Of a DNA stretch of 64,000 nucleotides, positions 25,919 to 34,378 are shown piece by piece. The position numbers and the translations under genes were made by a program. This DNA is from Microbispora bryophytorum (lineage in GTDB: Bacteria; Actinomycetota; Actinomycetes; Streptosporangiales; Streptosporangiaceae). Each line of letters begins with the position of its first letter. The first letter of the stretch is position 1. Under the pieces are notes generated by a model. That model was not told the DNA's origin, searched no databases, and was given only the letters and a program-made list of their open reading frames with translations. Location of the stretch: contig NZ_VIRL01000004.1 of NCBI RefSeq assembly GCF_006874465.1, positions 248,001-312,000 of the forward strand, in the 5' to 3' direction.

Positions 25919-26557
25919 GTGACCGAATCCGCTTCCTATCTCACCGCGACGGCGGAGGCCTACGACGCCGTCGCCGACCTCTACGCGGAGCTCTTCCGGG
26001 ACTCGCTCGGCCGCCTGCCGCTGGACCGCGCGCTGCTCGACGCGTTCGCCGAGTCCGTACGGGCCGCCGGCGCCGGGCGCGTGGCCGAGGTCGGCTGCGG
26101 GCCCGGCTATGTGACCGCGCACCTGCGCGACCTGGGACTGGACGTCTTCGGCGTCGACCTGTCGCCGAGGATGATCGAGATCGCCCGTGAGGCCTATCCC
26201 GATCTGCGCTTCGAGGTCGGGTCCATGGACGCGCTGGACCTGGCCGACGGCGAGCTGGGCGGCATCCTGTCCTGGTACTCGGTCATCCACACCCCGCCGC
26301 GGCAGCTGCCGGCGTACTTCGCCGAGTTCCGCCGCGTCCTGGCCCCCGGCGGCCTCCTCCTGCTCGGCTTCTTCGAATCCGAGGGCGATCCGGTGGCGGA
26401 GTTCGACCACAAGGCGGCGCCGGCGTACCGCTGGCCGATCGACGGCCTCGCCGAGCTGGCCCGCGAGGCGGATTTCCGCGAGATCGGACGGATGCTGCGC
26501 GCGCCTCTCGAAGGCGAGCGCTTCCGCCAGGGCCGTCTGCTGATGCGCCGGCTCTAG
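25919..26557 (+). CDS. Class I SAM-dependent methyltransferase
   Basis: Methyltransferase of 212 aa. Motif I is VAEVGCGPGYVTAHL near residue 60, motif II is VFGVDLSPRMIEIAR, then FEVGSMDALDL, and the post-core RVLAPGGLLLLGFF strand. It resembles small-molecule (ubiquinone/menaquinone-like) methyltransferases, but the acceptor is unknown. It starts with GTG at 25919; an upstream Shine-Dalgarno is not obvious, so a leaderless message is possible. Confidence 0.87.
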   Translation: MTESASYLTATAEAYDAVADLYAELFRDSLGRLPLDRALLDAFAESVRAAGAGRVAEVGCGPGYVTAHLRDLGLDVFGVDLSPRMIEIAREAYPDLRFEVGSMDALDLADGELGGILSWYSVIHTPPRQLPAYFAEFRRVLAPGGLLLLGFFESEGDPVAEFDHKAAPAYRWPIDGLAELAREADFREIGRMLRAPLEGERFRQGRLLMRRL

Positions 26558-26664
26558 ATCCTCGTAGCCGGCCGGTCCGAGCGCGGCCGGACCGGCCGCC
26601 GCTTCGGTCGCGCAGGCCCGCCCGGCGACTGCCGGGATGGCGCCGGGTGACTTTCGGGACTGAT

Positions 26665-26684
26665 CCTGCCCGAAAACGGGCAGG
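26665..26684. terminator. Short perfect hairpin upstream of the glmS operon
   Basis: CCTGCCCG-AAAA-CGGGCAGG, a perfect 8-bp stem with a tetra-A loop, followed by AAACTTGTTA. It may terminate the methyltransferase transcript or act as an operator; it lies just before the putative -35 of the next operon. Confidence 0.45.
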
Positions 26685-26688
26685 AAAC

Positions 26689-26719
26689 TTGTTAGTCGGC
26701 ATCGGCACTGCGTTAGGGT
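26689..26719 (+). promoter_or_regulatory. Promoter of the small gene-glmS operon
   Basis: TTGTTA (26689-26694) and TAGGGT (26714-26719) are 19 bases apart. The -10 ends eight bases before the GTG at 26728, so transcription probably starts at the start codon and the message is leaderless. Confidence 0.5.
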
Positions 26720-26727
26720 CCTGCTCT

Positions 26728-27003
26728 GTGTCCACGGCACGGCATCCCTTCGAGGACCTGATCGGTCACCTCACCCGGACCACATCGCTGGGACCGGGAG
26801 AGGCGGCCCGCGTGGTGGCCGACGTTCTGGCGTACTTCGGCGAGCCCGCGGAAGAGTACGTGCGGCGCCGCCACGGCGAACTCAAGTCGAGGGGGCTGAC
26901 GAACGACCAGATCTTCCCCAGAATCTCCGCCGAGCTCGCGGGAAGACGTGTCGCGGCACCGGAGCTGACCCTGCGCCAGCTCCGGCGGATCGTTTACGGA
27001 TAG
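26728..27003 (+). CDS. Small conserved protein upstream of glmS
   Basis: Protein of 91 aa, helical and charged, with no Cys, signal peptide or membrane segment. It reads like a conserved small protein (SLGPGEAARVVADVLAYFGE, EEYVRRRHGEL, LTLRQLRRIVYG) that I recall from other bacteria but cannot name. GTG at 26728 is chosen because the -10-like TAGGGT lies eight bases upstream. Its stop is eight bases before the glmS ATG, so the two are one operon. A role linked to amino-sugar supply or its control is inference. Confidence 0.7.
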   Translation: MSTARHPFEDLIGHLTRTTSLGPGEAARVVADVLAYFGEPAEEYVRRRHGELKSRGLTNDQIFPRISAELAGRRVAAPELTLRQLRRIVYG

Positions 27004-27011
27004 GAGCGGTT

Positions 27012-28829
27012 ATGTGCGGAATCGTCGCTTATGTCGGACCGAAGGACGCGGCGCCCATCCTGCTCGAAGGTCTCCAGCGGCTGGAGTACCGCGGCTACGA
27101 CTCGGCCGGCCTCGCCGTCGTGAACGCCAAGAGCCTCAAGACGCGCAAGGTCAAGGGCCGGGTCGCCGACCTGGCGGCGGCGGTTCCCGCCAAGTTCAAG
27201 GGCACGATCGGCATCGGGCACACCCGCTGGGCCACCCACGGCGCGCCGAGTGACGTGAACGCGCACCCGCACATCGACCAGGAGCAGCGCATCGCCGTCG
27301 TGCACAACGGCATCATCGAGAACGCCGACGAGCTGCGCCGCCGCCTGGAGGGCGAGGGCGTGAAGTTCGAGAGCGAGACCGACAGCGAGGTGCTCTCGCA
27401 GCTCATCGGGCGGATGGTCAAGGAGACCGAGTCGCTGCGGGAGGCCGTGCTGCGGGCGCTGAAGAGCGTGGTCGGCACGTACGGCATCGCCGTGATCGAC
27501 GAGCAGCGCCCCGGCGAGATCGTGGTGGCCCGCAACGGCAGCCCGATCGTGCTCGGCCTCGGCGAGAAGGAGATGTTCGCCGCCTCCGACGTCGCCGCGC
27601 TCATCCGCTACACGCGCCAGGTCGTCCACCTGGAGGACGGCGAGCTCGCGGTCATCAAGGCCGACGGGTTCAACACGTTCACCAGCGACGCCAGGGAGAC
27701 GGCCAAGGAGCCGTTCACCGTCGACTGGGACGCCGGCCACTACGACAACGGCGGCTACGAGCACTACCTGCTCAAGGAGATCTCCGAGCAGCCCGACACG
27801 GTCGCCCGCACGCTGCGCGGCCGGATCGACGACCGCTTCCACATCGCCCACCTCGGCGGCCTCAACATGGACGCCCGCGAGACCCGCTCCTTCCGCCGAG
27901 TGAAGATCATCGGCTGCGGGTCCGCGTACTACTCCGGGCAGATGGGCGCGCAGCTCATCGAGGAGCTGGCCCGCATCCCCGCCGACGCCGAGCCCGCCTC
28001 GGAGTTCCGCTACCGCAGCCCCGTCGTGGAGCCCGACACCCTGTACGTCGCGATCAGCCAGTCGGGGGAGACCTACGACACGCTCGCCGCCGTGCAGGAG
28101 CTCAAGCGCAAGGGCGGCCGGGTGCTCGGCATCGTCAACACCGTCGGCAGCGCCATCGCCCGGGAGACCGACGGCGGCATCTACCTGCACGCCGGTCCGG
28201 AGGTCTCGGTGGCCTCCACCAAGGCGTTCATCTCCACGGCCGTGGCGTTCGCGCTGCTCGCCCTGCACCTCGGCCGTGTACGCGACCTGTCGCCGGCCGA
28301 CGGCCGCAGGATCTGCGAGGGCCTGCGCCGGCTGCCCGAGCAGATCAAGGAGATCCTCACGCTGGAGGACCGGATCAAGGAGCTGGCGAAGAAGTACGCC
28401 GACGCGCCGGGCATGATGTTCGTCGGCCGGGTGCGCGGCTATCCGGTGGCCCGCGAGGGCGCGCAGAAGCTCAAGGAGATCTCCTACGTCCACGCCGAGG
28501 CGTATCCGGCGAGCGAGCTCAAGCACGGCCCGCTCGCGCTGATCAGCCCCGAGCTGCCGACGGTCGCGATCGTCCCGGACGACGAGCTGCTGGACAAGAA
28601 CCTCACCACGCTGGGCGAGATCCGGGCCCGGCACGGGCGCATCCTCATGGTCGGCCACCGCACCTCCGAGGCGGCCGACGACTGCATCGTGGTGCCCAAG
28701 AACCAGGTCGAGCTCGACCCCATCCTGCTCACGATCCCGCTGCAGCTGTTCGCCTACCACGCCGCCGTCGCCCTGGACCGCGACGTCGACCGCCCGCGCA
28801 ACCTCGCCAAGAGCGTGACGGTCGAGTAG
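27012..28829 (+). CDS. glmS: Glutamine-fructose-6-phosphate aminotransferase (isomerizing)
   Basis: Glucosamine-6-phosphate synthase, 605 aa, the first committed step to UDP-GlcNAc for peptidoglycan. The N-terminal glutaminase domain begins MCGIVAYVG, with Cys2 as nucleophile after Met removal, and has YRGYDSAG and HTRWATHG. Two SIS domains follow: KIIGCGSAYYSG, ISQSGETYDTLAA and ASTKAFIST in the first, EISYVHAEAYPASELKHGPLALI in the second. The usual C-terminus PRNLAKSVTVE is intact. The ATG follows AGGAG. No glmS ribozyme is visible upstream; the leader is only eight bases after the preceding gene. Confidence 0.97.
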   Translation: MCGIVAYVGPKDAAPILLEGLQRLEYRGYDSAGLAVVNAKSLKTRKVKGRVADLAAAVPAKFKGTIGIGHTRWATHGAPSDVNAHPHIDQEQRIAVVHNGIIENADELRRRLEGEGVKFESETDSEVLSQLIGRMVKETESLREAVLRALKSVVGTYGIAVIDEQRPGEIVVARNGSPIVLGLGEKEMFAASDVAALIRYTRQVVHLEDGELAVIKADGFNTFTSDARETAKEPFTVDWDAGHYDNGGYEHYLLKEISEQPDTVARTLRGRIDDRFHIAHLGGLNMDARETRSFRRVKIIGCGSAYYSGQMGAQLIEELARIPADAEPASEFRYRSPVVEPDTLYVAISQSGETYDTLAAVQELKRKGGRVLGIVNTVGSAIARETDGGIYLHAGPEVSVASTKAFISTAVAFALLALHLGRVRDLSPADGRRICEGLRRLPEQIKEILTLEDRIKELAKKYADAPGMMFVGRVRGYPVAREGAQKLKEISYVHAEAYPASELKHGPLALISPELPTVAIVPDDELLDKNLTTLGEIRARHGRILMVGHRTSEAADDCIVVPKNQVELDPILLTIPLQLFAYHAAVALDRDVDRPRNLAKSVTVE

Positions 28830-28842
28830 CCCCCCGTTCCTC

Positions 28843-28879
28843 CCGTACGGCCCGCGCCCGCCCGGCGCGGGCCGTACGG
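28843..28879 (+). terminator. Terminator after glmS
   Basis: CCGTACGGCCCGCGCC (28843-28858) and its exact complement (28864-28879) form a 16-bp stem with a five-base loop, 14 bases after the glmS stop. There is no T tail, as is common in actinomycetes. Confidence 0.75.
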
Positions 28880-28907
28880 CGTCGCGGCCCGGGTCTGCAG
28901 GCGGTGG

Positions 28908-29348
28908 TCAGCCCGAGGACGCCACATGCGTCCGGATGGCGGCGACGACCTCGCTTGTGTTCAGGCAGGCGATGCCCATCCCGGCCATCTCGCGGTCCGC
29001 GTCAGCGGTCCAGCCGGACAGCGCGTCGCGAACGGCGACGGCGCGCAGGTCACGTTCGGTCGCGTCGACGAGCGTGGCTCGCGGGCAGTTCGGGTAGTTG
29101 CAGCCGGCGACGACCACCGTGCTCACCGCGCGTTCGGCGAGGCGTTCCAGCAGCCGGGTGCGGAAGAAGGCGCTCCAGCGGGGTTTGTACAGGATGTGCT
29201 CGTCCGGGCCGATCTCCTGCGCGTGTCCCGCCAGGAGCAGGTCCGGGTCGAGCTCGCTTTCCGTCAGTCCGTCGGCGACGAAGTCGCGCTGCAGGTCGAT
29301 GGTGAGCAGGGCGCTGCGGGAGAACTCGGGGCTGGTGTGTTCGTCCAC
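28908..29348 (-). CDS. Shortened isochorismatase-like cysteine hydrolase
   Basis: Cysteine hydrolase of 146 aa; relatives are usually 180-210. The three catalytic residues are all there: Asp18 (LLTIDLQRDF), Lys55 (YKPRWSAF) and Cys83 (VVAGCNYPNCPRATL). About 40-60 residues normally found between the Asp and Lys, including a strand and helix of the central sheet, are missing; only 36 residues separate the two. The reading frame is open and unbroken, so this is an internal deletion rather than a frameshift. The GTG at 29348 lacks a clear ribosome site. Whether it still folds is unknown; substrate unassigned. Confidence 0.7.
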   Translation of the reverse strand: MDEHTSPEFSRSALLTIDLQRDFVADGLTESELDPDLLLAGHAQEIGPDEHILYKPRWSAFFRTRLLERLAERAVSTVVVAGCNYPNCPRATLVDATERDLRAVAVRDALSGWTADADREMAGMGIACLNTSEVVAAIRTHVASSG

Positions 29349-29624
29349 GCCGGAGACGTTAGGCGGGCGAGCCGCGCCGGTCTTGTACGTCGTTGTGCGC
29401 GAACCGGCCCGGGGTGGCAGTCGCGTGTCGTCCGTCCGGATCCTCATTCTCGGCGCCCTGTACGAGCGCGGCCCATGCACGGCAACCAGTTGCGCCTCCT
29501 GTTCGAGGAGGGGCGCCAACGCGCCCATCGATCACCGCAGTCGTAGCGTCCGTTATGTGGTGACTTGGGGTAGTTACTCATAGTCTGTGCGTGTAAGGGG
29601 CTCTTCGGGTAGGAGGGTGCCGAC

Positions 29625-30563
29625 ATGCGACGCCGTTCGGTCCTCGCGCTGGGAGCCCTGGCCCTGGCGGGCGCGTGCGGCGTTCAGGCGCCACCACGCC
29701 GCGGGGAGCTCTCGCTGGCCGTCCCGGGTCCGCCCGGAGGCTGCGGGGACGACGTCGCCGCCGGGTTCAAGTCGCTCATCGAGGGGCGTGGCTGGGCCCG
29801 GGCCGTACAGATCAGGCGGGAGGCCGGCGACGGCGGGCCGGCTCTCGCCCGGCAGGGCGGGCCGCGGGCCGACCTGGTGATCGCCGATCCTGCGCTGCTC
29901 GCCGCCTGCGCGCGGGCCCGCGACCCGCTCCTGGTCGCCAGGGCCGTCCCGCTCGCGCGGCTGACGGGGGAGTGGGAGGTGCTGGTCGCCTCGCCCGACT
30001 CGGGTTACCGCACGTTCGAGCAGTTCGCCGCCGCGCTGCTGCGCGACCCCGGGGGGCCCAGGGTCGCGGGCGGCGCCGACCGCGGCTCCGAGCACCTGCT
30101 GCTCGGCATGACCGCGCGGGGACTGGGGGCCGATCCCCGTCTGCTCGACTACGTCCCGTTCGGCAGCAGGGCGCAGGCCGTCGCCGCGGTCCTCGACGGC
30201 CGGCTCCCGCTCGGGTTCGGCAGCAGGCGCGAGGTCGCCCCCCACGTGCGCGCCGGACGGCTGTGGCCGCTCGCGGTCTCCTCCGCCGAGCGGCTGCCCG
30301 GGGTGGACGCGCCGACGCTGTCGGAGTCGGGCGTCCGGGTCGTGTACGCCGACTGGACGGGGCTGATCGCCCCGCGCGGCACACCAGGGCAGGACGCCCT
30401 GCTCGACCTGTGCCGGGCCGTCACCGACACTCCGGGCTGGCGGAGCCTGTGCGACCGCAACGACTGGACGCCGATGTGGCTCGACGGCGACGACTTCAGC
30501 CAATGGCTCGTCGGCGAGGCACGCCGTACGGCCCTGCTCCTCAATGATCTCGGAGTTCGGTGA
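29625..30563 (+). CDS. TctC/Bug-type solute-binding lipoprotein
   Basis: Lipoprotein of 312 aa. The twin-Arg-like MRRRSVLALGALALAGAC ends in a lipobox with Cys18. The body resembles the periplasmic receptor of tripartite tricarboxylate transporters (TctC family): LSLAVPGPPGG near 33, YVPFGSRAQAVAAVLDGRLPLGF, WTGLIAPRGTPGQD. No TctA or TctB membrane gene is near, so it is an orphan receptor or a sensor subunit. The ATG follows GGAGGG. It ends 4 bases before the first NrdR-like box of the nrd promoter. Confidence 0.8.
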   Translation: MRRRSVLALGALALAGACGVQAPPRRGELSLAVPGPPGGCGDDVAAGFKSLIEGRGWARAVQIRREAGDGGPALARQGGPRADLVIADPALLAACARARDPLLVARAVPLARLTGEWEVLVASPDSGYRTFEQFAAALLRDPGGPRVAGGADRGSEHLLLGMTARGLGADPRLLDYVPFGSRAQAVAAVLDGRLPLGFGSRREVAPHVRAGRLWPLAVSSAERLPGVDAPTLSESGVRVVYADWTGLIAPRGTPGQDALLDLCRAVTDTPGWRSLCDRNDWTPMWLDGDDFSQWLVGEARRTALLLNDLGVR

Positions 30564-30566
30564 GGA

Positions 30567-30582
30567 ACACAACTTGTAGGGG
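30567..30582 (+). promoter_or_regulatory. NrdR-like box 1
   Basis: ACACAACTTGTAGGGG resembles the NrdR box. The same core, CACAA-nn-TGTAGG, recurs exactly 31 bases (three helical turns) downstream, the tandem arrangement known for NrdR sites. It overlaps the region upstream of the -35. Confidence 0.6.
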
Positions 30583-30585
30583 TGC

Positions 30586-30613
30586 TTGCGGGAAGGGCCA
30601 CAAGATGTAGGAT
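30586..30613 (+). promoter_or_regulatory. nrdAB promoter
   Basis: TTGCGG (30586-30591) and TAGGAT (30608-30613) are 16 bases apart. The second NrdR-like box covers the -10, consistent with repression. Confidence 0.6.
30598..30613 (+). promoter_or_regulatory. NrdR-like box 2
   Basis: CCACAAGATGTAGGAT repeats the core of box 1 at a 31-base spacing and overlaps the -10 hexamer. Confidence 0.6.
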
Positions 30614-30621
30614 CCATCGCG

Positions 30622-30837
30622 TTGCTGGTTCACCTTGGGTGAGGCAAGAGGGAACCCGGTGCGAATCCGGGACTGCCCCGCAGCGGTGAGCGGGAACGAC
30701 CGCCGTCACACGGCACTGTGCCTCAGGCACCGTGTCGGCAAGCACTGGGCGCGAGCGCGCCCGGGAAGCGACGGCCAGTAGGACCGGCGGGCGCGAGCCC
30801 GTCCGGACGCCCGCGAGTCCGAAGACCTGCCAGTGAC
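30622..30837 (+). ncRNA. Cobalamin (B12) riboswitch upstream of nrdA
   Basis: The conserved B12-riboswitch core is present: GGGAACCCGGTGCGAATCC, then GGGACTGCCCCGCAGCGGTGA, and the B12 box AGTCCGAAGACCTGCC at 30817-30832. The ends can pair (GCTGGT with GCCAGT). A GC hairpin (CGCGCGC-atgg-GCGCGCG, 30838-30855) follows at once and may be the expression platform. In Streptomyces such a riboswitch shuts off class Ia nrdAB when B12 is available for the class II enzyme; the same logic is likely here. Confidence 0.95.
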
Positions 30838-30981
30838 GCGCGCGCATGGGCGCGCGCCCCGCGCCGGGCCCCGAGGGTGGGCTCGCCGCTTCGTCACGGC
30901 ACGGTTCCCTCTCGTGCGCGTGCGCCGCGGCATGCCTCCCCTCCGGCCCGGCCGGGACACGCAACGACGAGGAGAGGCATC

Positions 30982-33333
30982 ATGACCATCACCGACCCGG
31001 CCTCCGCGTCCGCGGACCCCGCGTCAGGGCAGCGCGGCGGGCCGCGGGCTTCGGCGGGAGATCCCGGACCCGGCGCCCCGCGCCGCGCCGCCTCCGCCTC
31101 CGTCTCCGTAGCCTCTGCCCCTGCAGTACGGCAGGCCCACACCCAGGTGGACGGTGCGGACGGCGCGGTGGACGCGGCGGGCGTCCGGCAGGCGATCGAG
31201 GAGGCGGCGGCGGGGGTCATCGCCGCCCCGGAGAACTCGCGCCGGGCGGCCCGGCTACTGAGCGGTCTGATCGCGGAGGAAGCGGCGGCCGAGGGGGTGC
31301 GCACCTTCTCGGAGTCGGTCGCCGCCGCCCACGCCGCCGGGCTGCTGGGCGATGCGATCGCCGCGTTCGTGGCCGGCGAGGCCGATGCGCTCGACGGGCT
31401 GATCGACCCGGCGGCCGACGACCGGTTCGAGTACTTCGGGCTGCGCACGGTCTACGATCGTTACCTGCTGCGCCACCCGGTCACCCGGCGCGTGCTCGAA
31501 CACCCGCAGCACTTCCTGCTGCGCGTCGCCTGCGGCCTGTCGGACACGGTGGCCGAGGCGGCCGAGCTGTACGGCCTGATGTCCACGCTGACCTACCTGC
31601 CCAGCTCGCCGACGCTGTTCAACTCGGGCGCGCGCCGGCCGCAGCTGTCGTCGTGCTTCCTGCTCGACTCGCCCCGCGACGAGCTGGAGAGCATCTACGA
31701 GCGGTACGGCCAGGTGGCCCGGCTGTCGAAGTACTCCGGCGGCATCGGCGTCGCCTGGACGCGGGTGCGCTCGCGCGGATCCCTGATCCGGGGCACCAAC
31801 GGCCTGTCCAACGGCATCGTCCCCTGGCTGCGCACGCTCGACGCGTCGGTGGCGGCCGTCAACCAGGGCGGCAGGCGCAAGGGCGCCGCGTGCGTCTACC
31901 TGGAGACCTGGCACGCCGACGTCGAGGAGTTCCTGGAGCTTCGCGACAACACGGGCGAGGAGTCGCGCCGCGCCCACAACCTCAACCTGGCCAACTGGGT
32001 GCCCGACGAGTTCATGCGCCGGGTCGAGGCGGACGGCACGTGGTCACTGTTCGACCCCAAGGAGGCCCCCGAGCTGACCGACCTGTGGGGCGAGGCGTTC
32101 GACGCCCGCTACCGCGAGCTGGAGGCCGCCGGGCGGCACGTCCGGCAGGTGCCGGCCCGCGCCCTGTACGCCCGGATGATGCGCACGCTCGCCCAAACCG
32201 GCAACGGCTGGATGACGTTCAAGGACGCCGCCAACCGCGCCTCCAACCAGACCGCGCGCCCTGGAAACGTCATCCACCTGTCCAACCTGTGCACCGAGAT
32301 CCTGGAGGTCACCAGCGACGGCGAGACCGCCGTGTGCAATCTCGGCTCGGTCAACCTCGCCGCGCACCTGACCCCCGAGGGCGACGCCGTGGACTACGGC
32401 AGGCTGCGCGCCACGGTCCGCACCGCCGTACGGTTCCTGGACCGGACGATCGACCTCGGCTTCTACCCGACCCCGGAGGCGGAGGCGGCCAACCGGAAGT
32501 GGCGGCCCGTGGGGCTCGGCGTCATGGGCCTCGCCGACGTGTTCTTCGCGCTGCGCCTGCCGTTCGACTCGCCGGAGGCGCTGGCGCTGTCGACCCGCGT
32601 CGCCGAGGAGATCGCGCTCGCGGCGTACGGCACCTCGGCCGACCTGGCCGCCGAACGCGGGCGCCACCCCGCCTACGAGGAGACCCGGGCGGCGGACGGC
32701 GTCCTGCACCTCGACCACTTCCCGTGCGCCCCGGCGCACCCCGAGGAGTGGGCCGCGCTGCGGGCCAGGATCGCGCGGACCGGGCTGCGCAACTCCCTGC
32801 TGGTCGCGATCGCGCCGACGGCCACGATCGCCTCGATCGCGGGTTGCTACGAGTGCGTCGAGCCGCAGGTGTCCAACGTCTTCAAGCGCGAGACGCTGTC
32901 GGGGGAGTTCCTCCAGGTCAACCGGTATCTCGTGCGGGATCTCCAGGCGCTCGGGCTGTGGACCAAGCCGATGCGCGACGCGATCAAGCTCAACGACGGC
33001 TCGATCCAGGACATCGCCGCCATCCCGGACGCGCTCAAGACGCTCTACCGCACCGCCTGGGAGCTGCCGCAGAAGGCGCTGATCGACCTGGCCGCCGCGC
33101 GGCAGCCGTACGTCGACCAGTCGCAGTCGCTCAACCTCTTCATGGCCGCCCCCACCATCGGCAAGCTCTCCTCGATGTACGCCTACGCCTGGCGGTCGGG
33201 CCTGAAGACCACCTACTACCTGCGCTCCCGCCCGGCGACGCGGATCGCCCAGACGACCGTGCCGGCCATGGCGCCGGTCGAGGCGGTCGCCTGCTCACTC
33301 GAAAACCCCGAAATCTGCGAGGCATGCCAATGA
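30982..33333 (+). CDS. nrdA: Ribonucleoside-diphosphate reductase, class I alpha subunit
   Basis: Large subunit of aerobic ribonucleotide reductase, 783 aa. The thiyl-radical chemistry residues are visible: SSCFLL, NLCTEI and AVCNLGSVNL supply the active-site Cys set, KTTYYLRSR holds the paired radical-transfer Tyr residues, and the C-terminal ENPEICEACQ is the CxxC redox shuttle. The finger-loop neighbourhood APTATIASIAGCYE is intact. The first 85 residues are Ala/Ser/Pro-rich and show no recognisable ATP-cone (no KRDG-like motif), so overall activity control may be absent. The ATG at 30982 follows GGAGAGG. It is controlled by the B12 riboswitch and NrdR-like boxes upstream. It overlaps nrdB (ATGA). 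Confidence 0.95.
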   Translation: MTITDPASASADPASGQRGGPRASAGDPGPGAPRRAASASVSVASAPAVRQAHTQVDGADGAVDAAGVRQAIEEAAAGVIAAPENSRRAARLLSGLIAEEAAAEGVRTFSESVAAAHAAGLLGDAIAAFVAGEADALDGLIDPAADDRFEYFGLRTVYDRYLLRHPVTRRVLEHPQHFLLRVACGLSDTVAEAAELYGLMSTLTYLPSSPTLFNSGARRPQLSSCFLLDSPRDELESIYERYGQVARLSKYSGGIGVAWTRVRSRGSLIRGTNGLSNGIVPWLRTLDASVAAVNQGGRRKGAACVYLETWHADVEEFLELRDNTGEESRRAHNLNLANWVPDEFMRRVEADGTWSLFDPKEAPELTDLWGEAFDARYRELEAAGRHVRQVPARALYARMMRTLAQTGNGWMTFKDAANRASNQTARPGNVIHLSNLCTEILEVTSDGETAVCNLGSVNLAAHLTPEGDAVDYGRLRATVRTAVRFLDRTIDLGFYPTPEAEAANRKWRPVGLGVMGLADVFFALRLPFDSPEALALSTRVAEEIALAAYGTSADLAAERGRHPAYEETRAADGVLHLDHFPCAPAHPEEWAALRARIARTGLRNSLLVAIAPTATIASIAGCYECVEPQVSNVFKRETLSGEFLQVNRYLVRDLQALGLWTKPMRDAIKLNDGSIQDIAAIPDALKTLYRTAWELPQKALIDLAAARQPYVDQSQSLNLFMAAPTIGKLSSMYAYAWRSGLKTTYYLRSRPATRIAQTTVPAMAPVEAVACSLENPEICEACQ

Positions 33334-34334
33334 GAACGATGCTGCTCGACCCCGGTATGGACCTGACCCTGCGCCCGATGCGCTACCCGGGGTTCTACGA
33401 GCGGTACCGCGCGGCGATCCGGAACACCTGGACGGTCGAGGAGGTCGATCTCTCCTCCGACCTCGCCGACCTCGCGGCCCTCGACGAGGGGGAGCGGCAC
33501 CTGATCAACCGGCTCGTGGCGTTCTTCGCCACCGGCGACTCGATCGTGGCCAACAACCTGGTGCTGAACCTCTACCAGCACGTGAACGCCCCCGAGGCGC
33601 GGCTCTACCTCAGCAGGCAGCTGTTCGAGGAGGCGGTGCACGTCCAGTTCTACCTGACCCTGCTGGACACCTACCTGCCCGACCACGACGAGCGGGTCAA
33701 GGCGTTCGCCGCCGTCGAGCACATCCCGTCGATCCGCGACAAGGCCGAGTTCTGCTTCCGCTGGATCGACTCGATCAGCGAGCTGAGCCGGCTGGAGACC
33801 CGGGAGGACCGGCGGGCCTTCCTGCTCAACCTCGTCTGCTTCGCCGCCTGCATCGAGGGACTGTTCTTCTACGGCGCCTTCGCCTACGTCTACTGGTTCC
33901 GCTCGCGCGGGCTGCTCGGCGGCCTGGCGACCGGCACCAACTGGGTGTTCCGCGACGAGTCGATGCACATGGAGTTCGCCTTCGAGGTGGTCGACACCGT
34001 GCGCCGCGAGGAGCCGGACCTGTTCGACGACGAGCTGGTGGCCCAGGTGACGCGGATGATCGAGGAGGCGGTCGCCGCCGAGCTCGCCTTCGCCCGCGAC
34101 CTGTGCGGCGACGGGCACGGCGTGATGAGCGCCGACAACATGCGGCGCTATCTGGAGTACGTCGCCGACCGCAGGCTCACCCGGCTCGGCCTGCCCGTGC
34201 GATACGGCACGGACAACCCCTTCCCGTTCATGGAGTTCCAGGACGTGCAGGAGCTGGCGAACTTCTTCGAGCGCCGGGTCTCGGCCTACCAGGTGGCCGT
34301 CGAGGGGGACGTCAGCTTCGACGAAGCCTTCTGA
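33330..34334 (+). CDS. nrdB: Ribonucleoside-diphosphate reductase, class I beta subunit
   Basis: Radical-generating small subunit, 334 aa. Di-iron ligands are visible in FFATGDSIV (Asp), FEEAVHVQFY (Glu and His), CIEGLFFYGAF (Glu) and RDESMHMEF (Glu and His). The Tyr in VHVQFY is at the position of the stable tyrosyl radical. The ATG at 33330 overlaps the nrdA stop. In Streptomyces a third gene, nrdS, follows; here none does, and a mechanosensitive channel gene follows instead. Confidence 0.95.
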   Translation: MRTMLLDPGMDLTLRPMRYPGFYERYRAAIRNTWTVEEVDLSSDLADLAALDEGERHLINRLVAFFATGDSIVANNLVLNLYQHVNAPEARLYLSRQLFEEAVHVQFYLTLLDTYLPDHDERVKAFAAVEHIPSIRDKAEFCFRWIDSISELSRLETREDRRAFLLNLVCFAACIEGLFFYGAFAYVYWFRSRGLLGGLATGTNWVFRDESMHMEFAFEVVDTVRREEPDLFDDELVAQVTRMIEEAVAAELAFARDLCGDGHGVMSADNMRRYLEYVADRRLTRLGLPVRYGTDNPFPFMEFQDVQELANFFERRVSAYQVAVEGDVSFDEAF

Positions 34335-34378
34335 CTCATCCGGTTTTCGGCGCTCCCCTAAAGGGCAAAGGGAACGCC

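Noticed and set aside
27003..27012. glmS ribozyme upstream of glmS
   Set aside because: Only eight bases separate glmS from the preceding gene, leaving no room for the ribozyme.
30600..33333. ATP-cone at the NrdA N-terminus
   Set aside because: No KRDG-like motif; the first 85 residues are low-complexity.
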